Assembly: GCA_017532355.1 (NCBI GenBank)
Contig: JAFXJK010000058.1
Location: forward strand, 47,419 to 111,418
Source of the DNA: Oscillospiraceae bacterium
Lineage (GTDB): Bacteria; Bacillota_A; Clostridia; Oscillospirales; JAAYXM01
Reading direction: 5' to 3'
DNA length: 64,000 bases
Made by a program: the position numbers and the translations under genes. Positions 51,276 to 59,354 of this stretch are shown in pieces. The notes below the pieces were generated by a model, which worked only from the letters and a program-made list of their open reading frames with translations, was not told the DNA's origin and did not search any database. Within the stretch, counting starts at the first letter, position 1; every line of letters starts with the position of its first letter.

Positions 51276-52682
51276 TTACCAGACATTATCCTCTGTCGGA
51301 TATTCGCCGTCCTTCGGCTTGAAGACAGGTTCGTGGCCTTCCTTCTTTTGCTTTTCGTAATCATTTAATGCACGCATTGCATATTTTCCGAGAATGAAGA
51401 TAACAGGGATATTTATTAGTGTCATTATACCCATCGTCATATCCGCAAAGTCCCAGAGAAGGTCAGCGCTCAATATTGCACCAATAAAAATTACGACTAC
51501 GGCGAGCGCGTGATATACACCCTTTATGACTCTGCCGGGTTCTCTCTTCAGGATGTAGAAAAGACATTGGTCAACATAGTAGAGATTTCCGACAAGAGTT
51601 GTGAATGCGAAGAAAACCATCGCGACGGTTATGAAGATAGGTCCTGCACTGCCTAAAACCGCACGAAGAGACTCCTGAACGTACGGCGCACCCGAAAGCT
51701 CAACTGTGGGCTCAACACCGGAGAAGAGGCACATGAAAGCGGTGGTCGTGCAAACGAGAAGAGTATCGATAAAAACCGAAAGAACCTGAACGAGCCCCTG
51801 TTTTACCGGGTGAGATACATCAGCGGTGGCAGAGGCGTTAGGAGCAGAACCGACACCTGCCTCATTACTGAAAAGACCGCGCTTTATTCCGTACATTATA
51901 CATGAGCCGGAGAAACCGCCGAAAATTGCTTTGAAGTCAAACGCACTGTCAAAAATTTTTGCAATGACCTTTGGGAAAAGAGTTATGTTTGAAAAAACTA
52001 TACAGAGTCCGACGAGGATGTATGCAATTCCCATAACGGGAACGAGAACGCTTGTGATTTTAGCGATTCTCTTGCCGCCACCGACAAGGCAGTACCCGAC
52101 AAGGATTGCGATGGCAGCTCCGATTATGTGAGGAGTGATGCTTGGGCTATAGAAACTGTATGGAGAGAAGCTTGACTGAAGATTGTAGGATGCAAGCATA
52201 TTAAAGCCAAGCCCGTATGTGATGATGAGGAAAACTGAAAAAACAACGGCGAGAACTCTTGAACCGATGCCCTTTTCGATGTAGTATGCAGGTCCGCCGT
52301 AGAAGCCGTTTTCACCGCGTTTCTTAAAAATCTGCGCGAGTGTGCTTTCAACAAACGCAGAGGCACCTCCGATTATCGCGATAACCCACATCCAGAAAAC
52401 GGAACCGTAGCCGCCAAGGCATATAGCGGTCGAAACACCTACAATGTTGCCCGTTCCGACGCGTGAGGCGGTAGAAACCATAAGCGCCTGAAATGCAGAG
52501 ATGCCACCCTTTTTGTCGGGTTTTTCCGTCACTGCGCGAAGCTGTTCGGGAAGAGAACGGATTTGAATGAATCTCGTTTTAAAGCTGAAATAAAGTCCTC
52601 CGAGAACGAGGAGAATTATGAGGATATATCCGTATAAAGCATCGTTTATCGGTGAGATGAGATTTTCCAAAAACTTAATCAA
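51276..52682 (-). CDS. Alanine/glycine:cation symporter (AGCS family)
   Basis: A 468-residue membrane transporter, with family stretches 'ALMVSTASRVGTGNIVGVSTAICLGGYGSVFWMW' read in parts, 'GGPAYYIEKGIG' and 'GLFSNEAGVGSAPNASATADVSHPVKQGL' (in parts). AGCS proteins import alanine or glycine with sodium or protons. The start codon is TTG 52682 with GGGGGT seven bases upstream, 12 bases after the TIGR04076 stop. It is the last gene of the nadE-ydcF-cysK-TIGR04076 run, so amino-acid uptake joins cysteine synthesis. Confidence 0.95.
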   Translation of the reverse strand: MIKFLENLISPINDALYGYILIILLVLGGLYFSFKTRFIQIRSLPEQLRAVTEKPDKKGGISAFQALMVSTASRVGTGNIVGVSTAICLGGYGSVFWMWVIAIIGGASAFVESTLAQIFKKRGENGFYGGPAYYIEKGIGSRVLAVVFSVFLIITYGLGFNMLASYNLQSSFSPYSFYSPSITPHIIGAAIAILVGYCLVGGGKRIAKITSVLVPVMGIAYILVGLCIVFSNITLFPKVIAKIFDSAFDFKAIFGGFSGSCIMYGIKRGLFSNEAGVGSAPNASATADVSHPVKQGLVQVLSVFIDTLLVCTTTAFMCLFSGVEPTVELSGAPYVQESLRAVLGSAGPIFITVAMVFFAFTTLVGNLYYVDQCLFYILKREPGRVIKGVYHALAVVVIFIGAILSADLLWDFADMTMGIMTLINIPVIFILGKYAMRALNDYEKQKKEGHEPVFKPKDGEYPTEDNVW

Positions 52683-52694
52683 AGAAAGTACCCC

Positions 52695-53036
52695 CTATGT
52701 ATCGGTGCGGCTATTTGTATAAATTTCGGCGTCTTCCGCAAGAGCCTCTATGAGAAAGCTTACGGGACGGAAACCGTCGTTGCAGGAAATCATAGCGGAT
52801 TTTTTGTTCTTCATCCAACCGTCGTAGATGTCCTCGCCGCCGTGAGAAAGCGTCATAACAAAAGGAGAGAGGCTGTCCCACGCACTCTGGCAGAAGCCGT
52901 CGGGTTTTTCCCAACCGTTTGTGATAAAGGTCATGCCTTCTTCCATATCGCACGCGTGTTCTATCGGGTTTTCGTATTTTTCGATGAGGTCAGGGTATCT
53001 TGCGACCTTCATGACGGTGATTTTGCACTTTTTCAT
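52695..53036 (-). CDS. TIGR04076-family small protein
   Basis: A 113-residue protein with the TIGR04076 pattern: 'CKITVMKVARYPDLIEKY' start, 'HACDMEEGMTFI', 'PDGFCQSAWDSLSPFVMTLSHGG' and 'MISCNDGFRPVSFLIEAL'. Several conserved Cys residues suggest metal or flavin-linked redox work, but the family has no agreed function that I know. I start at ATG 53036; ATG 53045, which shares a base with the cysK stop, is also possible. It lies between cysK and an AGCS transporter gene. Confidence 0.85.
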   Translation of the reverse strand: MKKCKITVMKVARYPDLIEKYENPIEHACDMEEGMTFITNGWEKPDGFCQSAWDSLSPFVMTLSHGGEDIYDGWMKNKKSAMISCNDGFRPVSFLIEALAEDAEIYTNSRTDT

Positions 53037-53044
53037 ATATTGCA

Positions 53045-53977
53045 TCAGTCCTTAAAGAGGTGTGGTGTTGAGAGATAGCGTGAGCCCGAGTCAGGAGCGA
53101 TTGCAACAATCGTCTTTCCCGCATTTTCAGAAAGACGCGCGCACATTTCTGCCGCATAAATTGCCGCGCCCGAGGTGATGCCGACGAAAATTCCCTCCAA
53201 AGCCGCGAGGTCACGCGTTGCGGAGTACGCCTCTTCTGTTGAAATTGTGAGGATTTCATCAAAGCTTTCCGTATCAAGAAGTTTTGGAATGAAATTTGCG
53301 CCGATGCCCTGAAGTTTGTGCGGCCCTGCTTTGCCACCCGAGAGGATGGGAGAATCAGTCGGCTCAACACCGATGATTCTGACATTCGGGCATCTTTCGT
53401 GGAGAATGCGGCCAACGCCTGAAATCGTGCCGCCGCTTCCGATACCTGCGACGACTATGTCCACCTTGCCGTCCGTATCGCGGAGGATTTCCTCGGCGGT
53501 TGTGCGCTCGTGGACTTTCGCATTTGCAGGATTCTCAAACTGATTCGGGATGAAGCTTCCCTCAATCTGCGCATGAAGCTCGCGAGCTTTTTTTATCGCA
53601 CCGTCCATACCCTCGGCACCGGGCGTGAGAACAAGCTCTGCGCCGTAAGCCGCAAGGAGAGCGCGTCTTTCCTCACTCATCGTATCGGGCATAGTGAGTA
53701 TAACCCGGTATCCGCGCACCGCCGCGATTGCGGCAAGCCCTATACCGGTGTTTCCGCTTGTCGGCTCGATTATGACTGCTCCCGCGCGGAGAAGTCCGCG
53801 CTCTTCTGCGTCGAGAATCATTCCGAGTGCGGCGCGGTCCTTGATGCTTCCCGTGGGATTAAAATACTCAAGCTTTGCGAGAATTTTATTCGGGATATTG
53901 CGCTTTTCGCAAAATCTTGAAAGCGAGAGAAGCGGAGTGTTTCCTACAAGAGTTTCGATTGAATTGTGAATGTTCAT
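53045..53977 (-). CDS. cysK: Cysteine synthase A
   Basis: A 310-residue PLP enzyme that makes cysteine from O-acetylserine and sulfide. Lys46 in 'NPTGSIKDRAA' holds PLP; 'EPTSGNTGIGLA', 'NQFENPANAKVHERTTAEEI' and 'GIGSGGTISGVGR' are family features, and the end 'IAPDSGSRYLSTPHLF' matches CysK. I start at ATG 53977 (AGGTG six bases upstream) rather than the GTG at 53986. It follows ydcF by ten bases. No serine acetyltransferase gene lies in the window. Confidence 0.95.
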   Translation of the reverse strand: MNIHNSIETLVGNTPLLSLSRFCEKRNIPNKILAKLEYFNPTGSIKDRAALGMILDAEERGLLRAGAVIIEPTSGNTGIGLAAIAAVRGYRVILTMPDTMSEERRALLAAYGAELVLTPGAEGMDGAIKKARELHAQIEGSFIPNQFENPANAKVHERTTAEEILRDTDGKVDIVVAGIGSGGTISGVGRILHERCPNVRIIGVEPTDSPILSGGKAGPHKLQGIGANFIPKLLDTESFDEILTISTEEAYSATRDLAALEGIFVGITSGAAIYAAEMCARLSENAGKTIVAIAPDSGSRYLSTPHLFKD

Positions 53978-53986
53978 GTTAAACAC

Positions 53987-54709
53987 CTACATAAAAACAA
54001 GATGTGCTTTTACAAGTGCAAAAGCTTCGCGGAGCAAGCAATTGGTAAAAAGAATCGGAAGCTCGGTTCTTGCCGAGAACATAACGGGTGTCATACCTGC
54101 GTTTTCGGCAAGGCTACGCGCGCGGTAAATATGATAATCGCTTGATATCACAGCAACTTTTCCACCGCCGAGCTCTTCAATAATTTCGCGAGAGTAAATC
54201 ATATTTTCGTGCGTATTGCGTGATTTTTCTTCTTTTATGATTCTATCTTTTTGTACGCCGTGCGAGATAAGATAACGCTCCATTGCAAGAGCCTCGGTTA
54301 TATCCTCGTCCTCGCCCTGACCTCCGGAAACAATCGCAACGCAGTCGGGATTTTTGTTCATATATTCCAGTGTTCGCTCAAGTCGGTCAGCAAGCGTGCG
54401 TGACGGAGTTTCGCCGCGTATTCCGGCCCCGAGCACGATTACGTAGTCACAAGGTGCATCAACATCACCGCGGACGTCCGAGAGAATTATGCCGCTGAGA
54501 ACTGCAACAAACAAAATGCCGATAACAGCGAGTGCGGTTATGACATTTCTCGTTTTCGGGAGTTTATTCGCCGTAAGCCCCATAAAGAGAAAATATGCGC
54601 CGAGAACGCCCGTAAGAAAACCGAGGAAAGAATAACCTATAAGGCAGAAAATAAAGAAAAATGCAAAGACGAAGCAGATTACGGATAAAACAGTAAACGT
54701 CTTTTTCAT
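53987..54709 (-). CDS. YdcF-family (SanA/ElyC-like) membrane protein
   Basis: A 240-residue protein with four hydrophobic segments in the first 85 residues ('VLSVICFVFAFFFIFCLIGY' to 'VITALAVIGILFVAVLSGIIL') and a C-terminal DUF218 domain: 'DYVIVLGAGIRGETPSRTLADRLERTL', 'CVAIVSGGQGEDEDITEA' and 'EEKSRNTHENMIYSREII'. DUF218 proteins such as ElyC and SanA act in envelope upkeep; their substrates are not known. Its start ATG overlaps the nadE stop by four bases, so the two are coupled. Confidence 0.9.
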   Translation of the reverse strand: MKKTFTVLSVICFVFAFFFIFCLIGYSFLGFLTGVLGAYFLFMGLTANKLPKTRNVITALAVIGILFVAVLSGIILSDVRGDVDAPCDYVIVLGAGIRGETPSRTLADRLERTLEYMNKNPDCVAIVSGGQGEDEDITEALAMERYLISHGVQKDRIIKEEKSRNTHENMIYSREIIEELGGGKVAVISSDYHIYRARSLAENAGMTPVMFSARTELPILFTNCLLREAFALVKAHLVFM

Positions 54710-55449
54710 TGCTTTTTATAAGGGTCGGAGAAAACCGCAGGCATACGTCTCTTGTGCTCGCTTCTGGAGTGGTAGCGGTTTATAATCTCCATGTCCTCTT
54801 TCGTTGTCTCTCCCTCAAGGAGGAATTTATCTATGCTTGCATAAGTTATGCCCATTTCGGCTTCGTCTGTCTGGCCGTCAAAGAGACCGCCGCTCGGTGC
54901 CTTTTCGATAATTGAAGCAGGCGCGCCGAGGTAGCGGAGAAATTCGTAAATCTCCGTAACGGTCAGGTCGTAAATCGGGTTGAAGTCGCTCGCGCCGTCA
55001 CCGTGCTTTGTGAAGTAGCCCATATAGGTCTCGCTACGGTTGCCCGTACCTGCAACAAGGCGACCTTCAGCCGCCGCGATAGTGTAGAGTGTTGTCATAC
55101 GGAGACGCGGAGCGATGTTTGCAAGTGCCATATTATTGAGCTCGGAAATCCCCTCAAGAGAAGCGAGAACGGAGTTGCGGACTTCCGTGAGGTCAACCGT
55201 TCTTGTTTCAATATCAAACATACGAGCAACCTCAAGAGCATCGTCAAGGTCCTCTCCGTAGTTGCGCTTTGAGTGGCAGGGCATCTGAATACCGACGGTG
55301 TTGTCGCACGCTTTTTTGCAAAGGATGCTGACGAGAGCGCTGTCCTTACCGCCTGAGTTTCCGAAAATGATGCCTTTAGCACCGCTTTCTTTTAAAAGAT
55401 TCTGTATAAATTCAACTCTTGCTTTGAGTTCGTGTTCGTAATTCAGCAT
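54706..55449 (-). CDS. nadE: Ammonia-dependent NAD+ synthetase
   Basis: A 247-residue NadE without a glutaminase domain, so it uses free ammonia. The P-loop 'GNSGGKDSALVSILCKKA' (about residues 35-52) and 'GTGNRSETYMGYFTKHGDGASDFNPIYDLTVTEIY' (read in parts) are diagnostic. It turns deamido-NAD into NAD. Start ATG 55449 has GGAGG eight bases upstream; the longer frame to 55464 lacks one. It heads the nadE-ydcF-cysK-TIGR04076-AGCS run under a good promoter. Confidence 0.96.
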   Translation of the reverse strand: MLNYEHELKARVEFIQNLLKESGAKGIIFGNSGGKDSALVSILCKKACDNTVGIQMPCHSKRNYGEDLDDALEVARMFDIETRTVDLTEVRNSVLASLEGISELNNMALANIAPRLRMTTLYTIAAAEGRLVAGTGNRSETYMGYFTKHGDGASDFNPIYDLTVTEIYEFLRYLGAPASIIEKAPSGGLFDGQTDEAEMGITYASIDKFLLEGETTKEDMEIINRYHSRSEHKRRMPAVFSDPYKKQ

Positions 55450-55478
55450 AAATTTTTCCTCCACATTGTTATAAAAAT

Positions 55479-55507
55479 ATTATATCACCGCACCTCCAAA
55501 ATATCAA
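55479..55507 (-). promoter_or_regulatory. Sigma-A promoter for the nadE-cysK run
   Basis: TTGATA (55507-55502), 17 bases, TATAAT (55484-55479) on the minus strand, about 30 bases before the nadE start. Confidence 0.82.
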
Positions 55508-55562
55508 TTCCCAAAATGTTTAGAAAAAGTGCTTTCGGGTGAAAATATAACGGGTGGTTTTC

Positions 55563-56102
55563 TTGAAAAAATGTATTTTTGTGTTTGCTTTTATACTTTT
55601 TCTTATGCCCGTTGTCAGCGGAGAGGGGATAGTCAGGGATTATTATCTCAGAAACCGGGAGTTTGCGGTTATGAGCGAAAAGGTGAACATACTTCCGAAT
55701 ACGCTTCGAATGAATATCACGAGAGGGGAATACGGCTCACTTCGTGCAGATGTCACGCCGAATGCGAAGCTTTGTGAAAAGCTCTCGTGGAGGCTTAAGA
55801 AAAATACGGGTGCGGTTGAGATTTACCCAAGCGGCGAGACTTGTTCGGTGTACGGCTTGTCGGCAGGGGAAGAGACGGTGGAAATTGCACTTGACGGCAA
55901 AAAGACCGTACAGGTTGACATCACCGTCACTGAGCCCCGGGAAGTACAGCAAAGATCGTTTGAGCTTTCGTCGGAGCCTCGACACGAGTCGTATTTTACG
56001 TCGACACTCGTTTCGTGGCTCGCGAGAGGCTTTTTTGCGGCGGCGATTGCAATTCTCTTTGCCGTCGGGATACTCGCATGGAAGAAAAGGAAGGGTGATT
56101 AG
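55563..56102 (+). CDS. Small surface protein with Ig-like (BIG2-type) domain and C-terminal anchor
   Basis: A 179-residue protein. The N-terminus is a signal peptide ('MKKCIFVFAFILFLMPVVSG'), the middle reads like one bacterial Ig-like BIG2 domain ('LRADVTPNAKLCEKLSWRL', 'VYGLSAGEETVEIALDGKKTV'), and the C-terminus has a membrane helix ('GFFAAAIAILFAVGILAW') followed by a basic tail. So it is probably a single-domain surface protein anchored at its C-terminus. Start TTG 55563 is chosen, since GGGTGG lies five bases before; GTG 55554 is possible. It abuts the TSUP genes. Confidence 0.7.
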   Translation: MKKCIFVFAFILFLMPVVSGEGIVRDYYLRNREFAVMSEKVNILPNTLRMNITRGEYGSLRADVTPNAKLCEKLSWRLKKNTGAVEIYPSGETCSVYGLSAGEETVEIALDGKKTVQVDITVTEPREVQQRSFELSSEPRHESYFTSTLVSWLARGFFAAAIAILFAVGILAWKKRKGD

Positions 56103-56459
56103 ATGGGAGAGAAGGCAAAATACGCACTCTCGGGCATTTTTGCAGGAATAGCAAACGGCCTCTTTGGTGCAGGCGGAGGAATGGTGCTTGTCCCGATGCT
56201 GATACGGCTTTCAAAAATGGAAGAAAAGCGCGCGTTTGCAACGTCAATTGCGGTGATACTGCCGCTTTCCATTGTTTCTGCCGTGGTATATTTTTTGAAA
56301 GGCGAGTTCGATTTAACTGCGGCACTTCCATTTGTCATAGGTGGCGCGGTCGGCGGTTTCATCGGTGGCAAGGTTTTCAAAAAGGTTCCGGCAAAAGCCC
56401 TGAGGGCAGGCTTTGCTCTCTTTATGATTTACGGCGGAATACGCCTTGTTATGAGGTGA
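56103..56459 (+). CDS. TSUP (TauE/SafE) family transporter, first half-size protein
   Basis: A 118-residue membrane protein with about four helices and the TSUP motif 'GIANGLFGAGGGMVLVPML' near the N-terminus, a region equal to one repeat of the usual 250-residue protein. A second half-size protein follows by four bases. Together they would give a full eight-helix transporter. TSUP proteins move sulfite, sulfonates or other small anions. The start ATG is adjacent to the previous stop, so translation is probably coupled. Confidence 0.85.
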   Translation: MGEKAKYALSGIFAGIANGLFGAGGGMVLVPMLIRLSKMEEKRAFATSIAVILPLSIVSAVVYFLKGEFDLTAALPFVIGGAVGGFIGGKVFKKVPAKALRAGFALFMIYGGIRLVMR

Positions 56460-56463
56460 GGAG

Positions 56464-56850
56464 ATGAAGTTTTTACTTGATACGGCGATCGGCGCGGTAA
56501 CGGGGATAATAAGCGGTTTCGGTGTCGGAGGGGGAACTCTCCTTGTTTTGTACCTTACGCTTTTCGGAAAGGAGTCACAGCTCACAGCACAGGGGATAAA
56601 TCTTATATACTTCATACCGTGTGCAGTCCTTGCGCTCATCTCGCACATAAAAAACCGACAGGTTGATTTTCGCGCGTGGCTTATTTCGGGAAGCTTCGGA
56701 ACGCTCTCAGCTCTCGTTTCCGCATACGTCGCAACGCGGCTTGACACAACTCTCCTCTGCCGCATTTTCGGCGGTTTTCTTACGCTTGCAGGCGTGTGGG
56801 AAATTATTTCGGTTACTAGAGAAAAAAGGCTTGAAAAGGAGAAACGGTGA
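56464..56850 (+). CDS. TSUP (TauE/SafE) family transporter, second half-size protein
   Basis: A 128-residue partner of the preceding gene with its own TSUP motif 'GIISGFGVGGGTLLVLYLTL', four helices, and a basic cytoplasmic end. GAGGAG lies right before its ATG, so it is a separate gene and not the product of a frameshift; both halves have complete starts and ends. The pair resembles the tandem half TSUP arrangement I have seen in several Bacillota. Substrate unknown; the downstream gene encodes a ceramidase-like hydrolase. Confidence 0.85.
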   Translation: MKFLLDTAIGAVTGIISGFGVGGGTLLVLYLTLFGKESQLTAQGINLIYFIPCAVLALISHIKNRQVDFRAWLISGSFGTLSALVSAYVATRLDTTLLCRIFGGFLTLAGVWEIISVTREKRLEKEKR

Positions 56851-56890
56851 GCGTATAATGTAGGTGAAATCAAAACTTGAGGTGAATAAA

Positions 56891-58258
56891 ATGGGAAACT
56901 TAAAGGCAGGTTTTGCCAGAATTGACATTACTCCCCCGCTCGGAACAACGCTCGAAGGATATTTTGAAACAAGATACGCTGACGGCATCCTCGATCCGCT
57001 CTGCGCGACTGCTGTCGCGTTCAATGACGGCGAGAAGAGCGCCGTTGTAATCAGTATAGATCAGATTGGCCTTAATAAACATTTTATGAAGGTCATAAAA
57101 GAAGACATCGGAAAGAGGACTGATCTTCCCGAAGAGGCAATTTTCATCCATTGCACTCATATCCACACAGGCCCGTGCATTGCAGGAACACCTGTAAAAC
57201 CGGGTGAGTGGTCTAATCCTGCGCATGCAGAGACACTTATAAAGAAGGTCTCCGATGTGGCTTATCTTGCGCTTTCCGACCTTGCGCCGGCAGAAATGAG
57301 CTACACCAGAGGCGAGGCAAAGAACGTATCCTTTGTCCGTTGCTTTAAGATGAAGGACGGCTCAACGCGCACAAACCCGGGCCGCCTTGACCCGAATATC
57401 GACTTTCCGCTTGACGAGCCGGACAACAACTCATCGCTTCTTATCATAAAGCGTGAGGGAAAGCCTGAAATCGGCATCGTAAACTTTCAGGTTCACCCCG
57501 ACGTTATCCACGGCACGAAGTTCTCGGCGGACTTCCCGTATTTTGTCCGCAGTACATACGAGAAAATAATCCCGAACTCACTTTGCATGTATATAAACGG
57601 CTCTCAGGGCGACTCGAACCATTGCGACTGGTTCTTGCCGCTTGACAAGTGCTTTGACGGTTATGACCGCTCCCGTTATATGGGCAGAAAGATTGCAATG
57701 AGCGTTCTTGCGGATTACGAGCTTGCAACACCGCTTTCGGGTGAGAAGATTTCATATATGAAGAAAAATCTGACGGTTAACTACAATAAGGGAACTCCGG
57801 AAGAGGTTGAGGCAGCTCGCGAGGTTGCGGCCATCCGTGCAGAAAAGGGTATCGAGGCCGCGAAAGACTATATCGCAGAAAAGCTTGCGCGCGAAGGCAA
57901 GAAGATTGACCATTTCGCGCTTGTTGTTCCCGTTGGCGAGGCTACAAGACTTGTAAGACTTGAAAGCTTCCCCGATACATCCGAAATTCCGGTAACGGCA
58001 CTCTCGGTCGGTGATGTTGCGTTTGCAGGTTTCCCCGGTGAGCCGTTTACAGAGGTAGGAAGAAGCGTAAAGAAGAACTCTCCGTTTGAACTCACGATTA
58101 CCGCTTGCTGTGCAAACGGTTATGAGGGCTACTACCCGACAGAAAAGGTATTCAACGAGGGTGGATACGAAGCTGCAACAGCTCAGTATGCAAAGGGCAC
58201 GGCAGAAAAGATTATCGAATGCTCAGGCGAAATCCTCAAAGAACTTCATAATAAGTAA
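56891..58258 (+). CDS. Neutral/alkaline ceramidase-like hydrolase
   Basis: A 455-residue protein resembling the N-terminal catalytic part of the neutral/alkaline ceramidase family, which in other organisms hydrolyses N-acyl groups of ceramide. It shows 'GFARIDITPPLGTTLEGY' (family start), 'HCTHIHTGPCIAGTP', 'VNFQVHPDVIHGTKFSADFPYFVRS' in parts and 'INGSQGDSNHC', the area of the proposed zinc ligands and the serine. There is no signal peptide, unlike secreted ceramidases, so a cytoplasmic role on another amide is possible. Start ATG 56891 follows GAGGTGAA. Confidence 0.8.
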   Translation: MGNLKAGFARIDITPPLGTTLEGYFETRYADGILDPLCATAVAFNDGEKSAVVISIDQIGLNKHFMKVIKEDIGKRTDLPEEAIFIHCTHIHTGPCIAGTPVKPGEWSNPAHAETLIKKVSDVAYLALSDLAPAEMSYTRGEAKNVSFVRCFKMKDGSTRTNPGRLDPNIDFPLDEPDNNSSLLIIKREGKPEIGIVNFQVHPDVIHGTKFSADFPYFVRSTYEKIIPNSLCMYINGSQGDSNHCDWFLPLDKCFDGYDRSRYMGRKIAMSVLADYELATPLSGEKISYMKKNLTVNYNKGTPEEVEAAREVAAIRAEKGIEAAKDYIAEKLAREGKKIDHFALVVPVGEATRLVRLESFPDTSEIPVTALSVGDVAFAGFPGEPFTEVGRSVKKNSPFELTITACCANGYEGYYPTEKVFNEGGYEAATAQYAKGTAEKIIECSGEILKELHNK

Positions 58259-58262
58259 AAAC

Positions 58263-58293
58263 AAAACCGCAGAGGAACTTCCTCTGCGGTTTT
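58263..58293. terminator. Bidirectional intrinsic terminator
   Basis: AAAACCGCAGAGGA and its complement (58263-58276 with 58280-58293) with a 3-base loop lie between the ceramidase-like gene and the convergent cyclophilin gene. Confidence 0.85.
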
Positions 58294-58297
58294 CAAC

Positions 58298-58768
58298 TTA
58301 TTCAACAGTTACTTTCTTGATTACAACGGGGTCGAGGGGCTTGTCGGAGAAGTCGGTATCAACCTCTGCGATTTCGTCAACAACCTCGATTCCCTCAACG
58401 ACGTGGCCGAATGCGGCATACTGACCGTCAAGGTGGGGTGAGTCCTTATGCATAATGAAGAACTGGCTTCCTGCGGAGTTCGGCATCATTGAACGAGCCA
58501 TGGAGATAACGCCGCGAGTGTGCTTGATGGGGTTATCAACGCCGTTTGACTTAAACTCACCTTTGATTGTGTGTCCCGGGCCGCCTGTGCCTGTGCCGAG
58601 GGGGCAACCGCCCTGAATCATAAAACCGTAGATTACGCGGTGGAAGGTAAGACCGTCGTAAAAACCGTCGCGGACGAGCTTCTCAAAGTTCTCGCAGGTG
58701 ATGGGAGCTGCGGTCGGGTCAAGCTCAACCTTTATTTTCTTTCCGTTTTCCATTTCAAAAACTATCAT
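58298..58768 (-). CDS. Cyclophilin-type peptidyl-prolyl cis-trans isomerase
   Basis: A 156-residue cytoplasmic cyclophilin. It shows 'TFHRVIYGFMIQGGCPLGTGTGGPG', 'GVISMARSMMPNSAGSQFFIM' and 'HLDGQYAAFGHVVEGIEVVDEI', with the catalytic Arg in 'FHRV' and the Gln/Phe of the active site. It speeds proline isomerisation in protein folding. It has its own promoter, which overlaps the end of the TspO gene, and shares a terminator with the facing ceramidase-like gene. Confidence 0.96.
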   Translation of the reverse strand: MIVFEMENGKKIKVELDPTAAPITCENFEKLVRDGFYDGLTFHRVIYGFMIQGGCPLGTGTGGPGHTIKGEFKSNGVDNPIKHTRGVISMARSMMPNSAGSQFFIMHKDSPHLDGQYAAFGHVVEGIEVVDEIAEVDTDFSDKPLDPVVIKKVTVE

Positions 58769-58803
58769 TATAATAATCCTCCATATAAAATAGGTATGAG
58801 ATT

Positions 58804-58831
58804 ATTATACACGATTTATCATAAAAGTCAA
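58804..58831 (-). promoter_or_regulatory. Sigma-A promoter for the cyclophilin gene
   Basis: TTGACT (58831-58826), 16 bases, TATAAT (58809-58804) on the minus strand, overlapping the TspO stop. Confidence 0.72.
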
Positions 58832-59286
58832 TTTGCGAGGCAGATAAAAAGGTTTAAATATCCTGCGATAAGAAGCCAGATGCAGTAGGGGATTTGCAGA
58901 AGCCCTGCAACCTTGTCCTCGCGGTAGAACTTAACAGTCATAGCGATAACGACGGCGAGAAGCGCAAGAAGCCAGACAAAGGCAAAGCAGAACGCGCGCA
59001 TATTAAAGAATATTATGCTCCAGAAGAAGTTGAAGAAAAGGTTTATCCCAAAAACGGATATTGCCGACGAGTTGGGGTTTTTAAGATAAACTCTTGCCGC
59101 ACCGATGCCCATAAGGACATAGAGGATTGACCATACAATGGGGAAAACAATTGCAGGCGGAGTGAGCGGCGGTTTGGTAACAGTGTCAAAGACGTCCATA
59201 TTGCCTCGGGTGAGAAACGCCGCAAGACCGCCGACCGCAAGCGGAATAAGGATAAAGGTGATGTACGTTTTAAGTTTTTTGCTCAT
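58828..59286 (-). CDS. TspO/MBR-family protein
   Basis: A 152-residue five-helix membrane protein of the translocator/peripheral benzodiazepine-receptor family. It shows 'LIPLAVGGLAAFLT', 'KPPLTPPAIVFPIVWSILYVLMGIGAARVYL' in parts and 'INLFFNFFWSIIFF'. Family members bind porphyrins and may break or regulate tetrapyrroles. I start at ATG 59286 with CAGGAGG eight bases upstream; the longer frame to 59310 is not supported. It lies 46 bases after the ATP-grasp pair, beyond a terminator. Confidence 0.94.
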   Translation of the reverse strand: MSKKLKTYITFILIPLAVGGLAAFLTRGNMDVFDTVTKPPLTPPAIVFPIVWSILYVLMGIGAARVYLKNPNSSAISVFGINLFFNFFWSIIFFNMRAFCFAFVWLLALLAVVIAMTVKFYREDKVAGLLQIPYCIWLLIAGYLNLFICLAN

Positions 59287-59318
59287 ATAAAATCGACCTC
59301 CTGACACCAAATATATGC

Positions 59319-59354
59319 AAAAAGGCTGTCTGCTATTCGGCAGACAGCCTTTTT
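59319..59354 (-). terminator. Intrinsic terminator of the ATP-grasp pair
   Basis: AAAAAGGCTGTCTGC (59319-59333) and its complement (59340-59354) flank a 6-base loop. The stem contains the last codons of the second ATP-grasp gene, so the stop codon is in the hairpin. Confidence 0.85.

Noticed and set aside
56103..56850. Frameshifted single TSUP gene
   Set aside because: The second half has its own GAGGAG site and ATG, and the first ends in a normal stop, so two separate genes are the simpler reading.
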